Shown in pieces: positions 56,401 through 64,000 of a stretch of 64,000 nt of DNA. Both the position numbers and the translations under genes were made by a program. The notes under the pieces were generated by a model. It saw only the letters and a program-made list of their open reading frames with translations, did not search any database and was not told where the DNA came from. The stretch is from positions 30,553,054 to 30,617,053 of the forward strand of contig OX326957.1 in NCBI GenBank assembly GCA_946800325.1. The letters are read 5' to 3'. The first letter of the stretch is position 1; each line of letters starts with the position of its first letter. The DNA comes from Luzula sylvatica (lineage: Eukaryota > Streptophyta > Magnoliopsida > Poales > Juncaceae).

Positions 56401-59400
56401 GATTCAAAACAATCTGTTTATGCTTTGGGGAGTTCAAATAGCGTATTTTTAGATCATTTGAATCGTATCTTTTACAACATAACATTTCACCAAAATTTAC
56501 AAACACTAAGAATGTTTGTTTTTCGATTCAAAACAATCTGTTTATCCTTTGGGGAGTTCAAATAACGTATTTTTAGATCATTTGAATCCTATCTTTTACT
56601 ACATAACATTTCACCAAAATTTACAAACACTAAGAAAGTTTGTTTTTCGATTCAAAACAATCTGTTTATGCTTTGGGGAGTTCAAATAACGTATTTTTAG
56701 ATCATTTGAATCGTATCTTTTACTACATAACTTTTCACCAAAATTTACAAACACTAAGAAAGTTTGTTTTTCGTTTCAAAACAATCTGTTTATGCTTTGG
56801 GAAGTTCAAATAACGTAATTTTAGACCATTTGAATCGTATCTTCTACTATATAACATTTCACCAAAATTTACAAACACTAAGAAAGTTTGTTTTTCGATT
56901 CTAAACAATTTGTTTATGCTTTGGGGAGTTCAAATAGCATATTTTTAGATCATTTGAATCGTATCTTTTACTACATAACATTTCACCAAAATTTACAAAC
57001 ACTAAGAAAGTTTGTTTTTCGATTCAAAACAATCTGTTTATCCTTTGGGGAGTTCAAATAACGTATTTTTAGATCATTTGAATCGTATCTTTTACTACAT
57101 AACATTTCACCAAAATTTATGAACACTTAGAAAGTTTGTTTTTCGATTCAAAACAATTTGTTTATGCTTTGGGGAGTTCTAAGAACATATTTTTAGATCA
57201 TTTGAATCGTATCTTTTACTACATAACATTTCACAAAAATTTACAAACACTAAGAAAGTTGGTGTTTCGATTCAAAACAATTTGTTTATGCTTTGGTGAG
57301 TTCAAATAACGTAATTTTAGACCATTTGAATCGTATCTTTTACTACATAACATTTCACCAAAATTTACAAACACTAAGAAAGTTTGTTTTTCGATTTAAA
57401 ACAACTTGTTTATGCTTTGGGGAGTTCAAATAACGTATTTTTAGATCATTTGAATCGTATCTTTTACTACATAACATTTCACCAAAATTTACAAACACTA
57501 AGAAAGTTTGTTTTTCGATTCAAAACAATCTGTTTATGCTTTGGGGAGTTCAAAGAACGTATTTTTAGATTATTTGAATCGTATTTTACTACATAACATT
57601 TGACCAAAATTTACAAACACTAAGAAAGTTTGTTTTTCGATTCAAAACAATCTGTTTATGCTTTGGGGAGTACAAATAGCGTATTTTTAGATCATTTGAA
57701 TCGTATCTTTTACTACATAACATTTCACCAAAATTTACAAACACTAAGAAAGTTTGTTTTTCGATTCAAAACAATCTGTTTATGCTTTGGGGAGTTCAAA
57801 GAACGTATTTTTAGATCATTTGAATCGTATTTTTTACTACATAACATTTGACCAAAATTTACAAACACTAAGAAAGTTTGTTTTTCGATTCTAAACAATT
57901 TGTTTATGCTTTGGGGAGTTCAAATAGCATATTTTTAGATCATTTGAATCGTATCTTTTACTACATAACATTTCACCAAAATTTACAAACACTAAGAAAG
58001 TTTGTTTTTCGATTCAAAACAATCTGTTTATCCTTTGGGGAGTTCAAATAACGTATTTTTAGATCATTTGAATCGTATCTTTTACTACATAACATTTCAC
58101 CAAAATTTACGAACACTAAGAAAGTTTGTTTTTCGATTCAAAACAATTTGTTTATGCTTTGGGGAGTTCTAAGAACATATTTTTAGATCATTTGAATCGT
58201 ATTTTTTACTACATAACATTTCACCAAAATTTACAAACACTAAGAAAGTTTGTTTTTCGATTCAAAACAATCTGTTTATGCTTTGGGGAGTTCAAATAAC
58301 GTATTTTTAGATCATTTGAATCGTATCTTTTACTACATAACATTTGACCAAAATTTACAAACACTAAGAAAGTTTGTTTTTCGATTCAAAACAATCTGTT
58401 TATGCTTTGGGGAGTACAAATAGCGTATTTTTAGATCATTTGAATCGTATCTTTTACTACATAACATTTCACCAAAATTTACAAACACTAAGAAAGTTTG
58501 TTTTTCGATTCAAAACAATCTGTTTATGCTTTGGTTAGTTCAAATAACGTATTTTTAGATCATTTGAATCGTATCTTTTACTACATAACATTTGACCAAA
58601 ATTTACAAACACTAAGAAAGTTTGTTTTTCGATTCAAAACAATCTGTTTATGCTTTGGGGAGTACAAATAGCGTATTTTTAGATCATTTGAATCGTATCT
58701 TTTACTACATAACATTTCACCAAAATTTACAAACACTAAGAATGTTTGTTTTTCGATTCAAAACAATCTGTTTATCCTTTGGGGAGTTCAAATAACGTAT
58801 TTTTAGATCATTTGAATCGTATCTTTTACTACATAACATTTCACCAAAATTTACAAACACTAAGAAAGTTTGTTTTTCGATTCAAAACAATCTGTTTATG
58901 CTTTGGGGAGTTCAAATAACGTATTTTTAGATCATTTGAATCGTATCTTTTACTACATAACTGTTCACCAACATTTACAAACACTAAGAAAGTTTGTTTT
59001 TCGTTTCAAAACAATCTGTTTATGCTTTGGGGAGTTCAAATAACGTATTTTTAGATCATTTGAATCGTATCTTTTACTACATAACTTTTCACCAAAATTT
59101 ACAAACACTAAGAAAGTTTGTTTTTCGATTCAAAACAATCTGTTTATGCTTTGGGGAGTTCAAATAACGTATTTTTAGATCATTTGAATCGTATCTTTTA
59201 CTACATAACATTTGACCAAAATTTACAAACACTAAGAAAGTTTGTTTTTCGATTTAAAACAATCTGTTTATGCTTTGGGGAGTTCAAATAGCGTATTTTT
59301 AGATCATTTGAATCGTATCTTTTACTACATAACATTTCACCAAAATTTACAAACACTAAGAAAGTTTGTTTTTCTATTCAAAACAATCTGTTTATCCTTT

Positions 59401-59620
59401 GGGGAGTTCAAATAACGTATTTTTAGATCATTTGAATCGTATCTTTTACTACATAACATTTGACCATAATTTACAAACACTAAGAAAGTTTGTTTTTCGA
59501 TTCTAAACAATTTGTTTAGGCTTTGGGGAGTTCAAATAGCATATTTTTAGATCATTTGAATCGTATCTTTTACTACATAACATTTCACCAAAATTTACAA
59601 ACACTAAGAAAGTTTGTTTT
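56400..59620 (+). repeat. Higher-order unit F1, 26 monomers (3,222 bp)
   Basis: TTTTACAACATAAC at about 56469 recurs at 59691, 3,222 bp later (26 monomers minus 2 bp). The unit holds GTTGGTGTTTCG (near 57,260), a two-base deletion (CGTATTTTACTAC near 57,583) and a CTGTTCACCAACATT monomer (near 58,961). Edges are placed to the nearest monomer only. Confidence 0.8.
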
Positions 59621-62600
59621 TCGATTCAAAACAATCTGTTTATGCTTTGGGGAGTTCAAATAGCGTATTTTTAGATCATTTGAATCGTATCTTTTACAAC
59701 ATAACATTTCACCAAAATTTACAAACACTAAGAATGTTTGTTTTTCGATTCAAAACAATCTGTTTATCCTTTGGGGAGTTCAAATAACGTATTTTTAGAT
59801 CATTTGAATCCTATCTTTTACTACATAACATTTCACCAAAATTTACAAACACTAAGAAAGTTTGTTTTTCGATTCAAAACAATCTGTTTATGCTTTGGGG
59901 AGTTCAAATAACGTATTTTTAGATCATTTGAATCGTATCTTTTACTACATAACTTTTCACCAAAATTTACAAACACTAAGAAAGTTTGTTTTTCGTTTCA
60001 AAACAATCTGTTTATGCTTTGGGAAGTTCAAATAACGTAATTTTAGACCATTTGAATCGTATCGTCTACTATATAACATTTCACCAAAATTTACAAACAC
60101 TAAGAAAGTTTGTTTTTCGATTCTAAACAATTTGTTTATGCTTTGGGGAGTTCAAATAGCATATTTTTAGATCATTTGAATCGTATCTTTTACTACATAA
60201 CATTTCACCAAAATTTACAAACACTAAGAAAGTTTGTTTTTCGATTCAAAACAATCTGTTTATCCTTTGGGGAGTTCAAATAACGTATTTTTAGATCATT
60301 TGAATCGTATCTTTTACTACATAACATTTCACCAAAATTTATGAACACTAAGAAAGTTTGTTTTTCGATTCAAAACAATTTGTTTATGCTTTGGGGAGTT
60401 CTAAGAACATATTTTTAGATCATTTGAATCGTATCTTTTACTACATAACATTTCACAAAAATTTACAAACACTAAGAAAGTTGGTGTTTCGATTCAAAAC
60501 AATTTGTTTATGCTTTGGTGAGTTCAAATAACGTAATTTTAGACCATTTGAATCGTATCTTTTACTACATAACATTTCACCAAAATTTACAAACACTAAG
60601 AAAGTTTGTTTTTCGATTTAAAACAACTTGTTTATGCTTTGGGGAGTTCAAATAACGTATTTTTAGATCATTTGAATCGTATCTTTTACTACATAACATT
60701 TCAGCAAAATTTACAAACACTAAGAAAGTTTGTTTTTCGATTCAAAACAATCTGTTTATGCTTTGGGGAGTTCAAAGAACGTATTTTTAGATTATTTGAA
60801 TCGTATTTTACTACATAACATTTGACCAAAATTTACAAACACTAAGAAAGTTTGTTTTTCGATTCAAAACAATCTGTTTATGCTTTGGGGAGTACAAATA
60901 GCGTATTTTTAGATCATTTGAATCGTATCTTTTACTACATAACATTTCACCAAAATTTACAAACACTAAGAAAGTTTGTTTTTCGATTCAAAACAATCTG
61001 TTTATGCTTTGGGGAGTTCAAAGAACGTATTTTTAGATCATTTGAATCGTATCTTTTACTACATAACATTTGACCAAAATTTACAAACACTAAGAAAGTT
61101 TGTTTTTCGATTCTAAACAATTTGTTTATGCTTTGGGGAGTTCAAATAGCATATTTTTAGATCATTTGAATCGTATCTTTTACTACATAACATTTCACCA
61201 AAATTTACAAACACTAAGAAAGTTTGTTTTTCGATTCAAAACAATCTGTTTATCCTTTGGGGAGTTCAAATAACGTATTTTTAGATCATTTGAATCGTAT
61301 CTTTTACTACATAACATTTCACCAAAATTTACGAACACTAAGAAAGTTTGTTTTTCGATTCAAAACAATTTGTTTATGCTTTGGGGAGTTCTAAGAACAT
61401 ATTTTTAGATCATTTGAATCGTATCTTTTACTACATAACATTTCACCAAAATTTACAAACACTAAGAAAGTTTGTTTTTCGATTCAAAACAATCTGTTTA
61501 TGCTTTGGGGAGTTCAAATAACGTATTTTTAGATCATTTGAATCGTATCTTTTACTACATAACTGTTCACCAACATTTACAAACACTAAGAAAGTTTGTT
61601 TTTCGTTTCAAAACAATCTGTTTATGCTTTGGGGAGTTCAAATAACGTATTTTTAGATCATTTGAATCGTATCTTTTACTACATAACTTTTCACCAAAAT
61701 TTACAAACACTAAGAAAGTTTGTTTTTCGATTCAAAACAATCTGTTTATGCTTTGGGGAGTTCAAATAACGTATTTTTAGATCATTTGAATCGTATCTTT
61801 TACTACATAACATTTGACCAAAATTTACAAACACTAAGAAAGTTTGTTTTTCGATTTAAAACAATCTGTTTATGCTTTGGGGAGTTCAAATAGCGTATTT
61901 TTAGATCATTTGAATCGTATCTTTTACTACATAACATTTCACCAAAATTTACAAACACTAAGAAAGTTTGTTTTTCTATTCAAAACAATCTGTTTATCCT
62001 TTGGGGAGTTCAAATAACGTATTTTTAGATCATTTGAATCGTATCTTTTACTACATAACATTTGACCATAATTTACAAACACTAAGAAAGTTTGTTTTTC
62101 GATTCTAAACAATTTGTTTAGGCTTTGGGGAGTTCAAATAGCATATTTTTAGATCATTTGAATCGTATCTTTTACTACATAACATTTCACCAAAATTTAC
62201 AAACACTAAGAAAGTTTGTTTTTCGATTCAAAACAATCTGTTTATGCTTTGGGGAGTTCAAATAGCGTATTTTTAGATCATTTGAATCGTATCTTTTACA
62301 ACATAACATTTCACCAAAATTTACAAACACTAAGAATGTTTGTTTTTCGATTCAAAACAATCTGTTTATGCTTTGGGGAGTTCAAATAACGTATTTTTAG
62401 ATCATTTGAATCGTATCTTTTACTACATAACTGTTCACCAACATTTACAAACACTAAGAAAGTTTGTTTTTCGTTTCAAAACAATCTGTTTATGCTTTGG
62501 GGAGTTCAAATAACGTATTTTTAGATCATTTGAATCGTATCTTTTACTACATAACTTTTCACCAAAATTTACAAACACTAAGAAAGTTTGTTTTTCGATT

Positions 62601-63090
62601 CAAAACAATCTGTTTATGCTTTGGGGAGTTCAAATAACGTATTTTTAGATCATTTGAATCGTATCTTTTACTACATAACATTTGACCAAAATTTACAAAC
62701 ACTAAGAAAGTTTGTTTTTCGATTTAAAACAATCTGTTTATGCTTTGGGGAGTTCAAATAGCGTATTTTTAGATCATTTGAATCGTATCTTTTACTACAT
62801 AACATTTCACCAAAATTTACAAACACTAAGAAAGTTTGTTTTTTTATTCAAAACAATCTGTTTATCCTTTGGGGAGTTCAAATAACGTATTTTTAGATCA
62901 TTTGAATCGTATCTTTTACTACATAACATTTGACCATAATTTACAAACACTAAGAAAGTTTGTTTTTCGATTCTAAACAATTTGTTTAGGCTTTGGGGAG
63001 TTCAAATAGCATATTTTTAGATCATTTGAATCGTATCTTTTACTACATAACATTTCACCAAAATTTACAAACACTAAGAAAGTTTGTTTT
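59620..63090 (+). repeat. Higher-order unit F2, 28 monomers (3,470 bp)
   Basis: Shares GTTGGTGTTTCG, the TCACAAAAATT variant and the two-base deletion (near 60,805) with F1. Its next register copy starts 3,470 bp later (28 monomers minus 2 bp). It differs from F1 in containing part of a 7-monomer tandem duplication and in private changes such as TTTCAGCAAAA near 60,702. Confidence 0.8.
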
Positions 63091-63210
63091 TCGATTCAAA
63101 ACAATCTGTTTATGCTTTGGGGAGTTCAAATAGCGTATTTTTAGATCATTTGAATCGTATCTTTTACAACATAACATTTCACCAAAATTTACAAACACTA
63201 AGAATGTTTG
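61474..63210 (+). repeat. 7-mer tandem duplication (2 x 868 bp)
   Basis: CTGTTCACCAACATT occurs at 61563 and 62431, and GACCATAATT and GTTTAGGC recur at the same 868-bp spacing. I see one difference between the copies (TTTTTCTATTC near 61,975 versus TTTTTTTATTC near 62,843). A dispersed third copy of the segment starts near 58,961. Confidence 0.85.
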
Positions 63211-64000
63211 TTTTTCGATTCAAAACAATCTGTTTATCCTTTGGGGAGTTCAAATAACGTATTTTTAGATCATTTGAATCGTATCTTTTACTACATAACA
63301 TTTCACCAAAATTTACAAACACTAAGAAAGTTTGTTTTTCGATTCAAAACAATCTGTTTATGCTTTGGGGAGTTCAAATAACGTATTTTTAGATCATTTG
63401 AATCGTATCTTTTACTACATAACTTTTCACCAAAATTTACAAACACTAAGAAAGTTTGTTTTTCGTTTCAAAACAATCTGTTTATGCTTTGGGAAGTTCA
63501 AATAACGTAATTTTAGACCATTTGAATCGTATCGTCTACTATATAACATTTCACCAAAATTTACAAACACTAAGAAAGTTTGTTTTTCGATTCTAAACAA
63601 TTTGTTTATGCTTTGGGGAGTTCAAATAGCATATTTTTAGATCATTTGAATCGTATCTTTTACTACATAACATTTCACCAAAATTTACAAACACTAAGAA
63701 AGTTTGTTTTTCGATTCAAAACAATCTGTTTATCCTTTGGGGAGTTCAAATAACGTATTTTTAGATCATTTGAATCGTATCTTTTACTACATAACATTTC
63801 ACCAAAATTTATGAACACTAAGAAAGTTTGTTTTTCGATTCAAAACAATTTGTTTATGCTTTGGGGAGTTCTAAGAACATATTTTTAGATCATTTGAATC
63901 GTATCTTTTACTACATAACATTTCACAAAAATTTACAAACACTAAGAAAGTTGGTGTTTCGATTCAAAACAATTTGTTTATGCTTTGGTGAGTTCAAATA
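63090..64000 (+). repeat. Higher-order unit F3, truncated by the window end
   Basis: TTTTACAACATAAC at 63161 starts a third copy in register with 56469 and 59691. GGGAAGTTC (63491) and GTTGGTGTTTCG (near 63,950) follow in the same order. The sequence ends mid-monomer. Confidence 0.8.

Larger units (their letters stand above)
1..64000 (+). repeat. Satellite DNA array, 124-bp monomer, about 516 head-to-tail copies
   Basis: The same 124-base unit repeats from the first to the last base with no interruption. The landmark A in TTATGC is at 3 in the first copy, at 127 in the second and at 63980 in the last, giving 516 periods with a net slip of -7 bp. All copies lie in the same orientation. Copies differ mainly at a limited set of monomer columns (such as 5, 12, 13, 19, 22, 24, 26, 29, 37, 67-71, 83-84, 96, 100, 109, 112-113 and 120-121), while columns about 38-60 and 74-82 are nearly constant. 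The window starts and ends inside the array, so its true size is unknown. Long head-to-tail arrays with higher-order order are typical of eukaryotic centromeric or heterochromatic satellites. The family and species are not recognised. I saw no gene, RNA gene, CRISPR array or mobile element anywhere. Confidence 0.98.

Noticed and set aside
1..64000. CRISPR array
   Set aside because: There are no short direct repeats separated by unique spacers. The whole 124-bp unit is repeated and there are no cas genes.
1..64000. Transposon or retroelement insertion in the array
   Set aside because: Monomer phase is continuous from end to end apart from 7 deleted bases, which leaves no room for inserted sequence.
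1..64000. Telomeric repeats such as TTTAGGG or TTAGG
   Set aside because: No tandem run of these words was found. Isolated TTTAG within TATTTTTAGATC is part of the monomer.
1..64000. Bacterial or phage coding region
   Set aside because: No ORF exceeds 102 codons in 64 kb, and the sequence is entirely tandem satellite.

Overview
The whole 64 kb window is one uninterrupted, head-to-tail satellite DNA array. The basic monomer is 124 bp, about 27% GC by hand count of the first monomer, and I count 516 full monomer periods from position 3 to 63980. All monomers have the same orientation. I see no unique sequence, no transposon insertion, no inversion, no RNA gene and no credible protein gene. This architecture fits a eukaryotic centromeric, pericentromeric or subtelomeric heterochromatin block taken from a long-read assembly. 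I do not recognise the monomer and cannot name the organism. An AT-rich 124-bp satellite could come from a plant, an arthropod or another eukaryote. No telomere repeat is present.

The array is not a flat tandem repeat. Monomer variants recur in fixed orders, forming nested higher-order repeats (HORs) whose unit changes along the window. About 1-10.8 kb holds 8-, 9-, 11-, 13- and 15-monomer units, including about three register copies of an 1,860-bp 15-mer. About 10.6-19.8 kb is a mosaic whose homologous parts are offset by 36, 30 and 27 monomers. About 19.8-42.5 kb holds three copies of a very long HOR (60-64 monomers, 7.4-7.9 kb) that are nearly identical where I could align them. About 42.5-51.5 kb looks like a rearranged fourth copy, swollen by a 22-monomer (2,728-bp) tandem repeat. 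About 51.5-55.1 kb carries a 2-monomer duplication and then a 10-monomer (1,240-bp) tandem repeat. About 55-64 kb has a 26/28-monomer unit (3,222/3,470 bp) containing a perfect-register 7-monomer (868-bp) tandem duplication.

Monomer length is kept almost exactly. The total phase slip over 516 monomers is 7 bp, fully accounted for by five visible deletions that probably reflect only three mutation events. Each monomer has overlapping dyad symmetries built on TTCAAA/TTTGAA and three CpG sites.

Short open frames of 61-102 codons occur repeatedly. They begin at TTG, run across monomer junctions, and exist only where a variant base removes a stop, so I treat them as by-products. No genes act together here. 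Any function would be structural (centromere, heterochromatin, or satellite transcripts), and that is inference.
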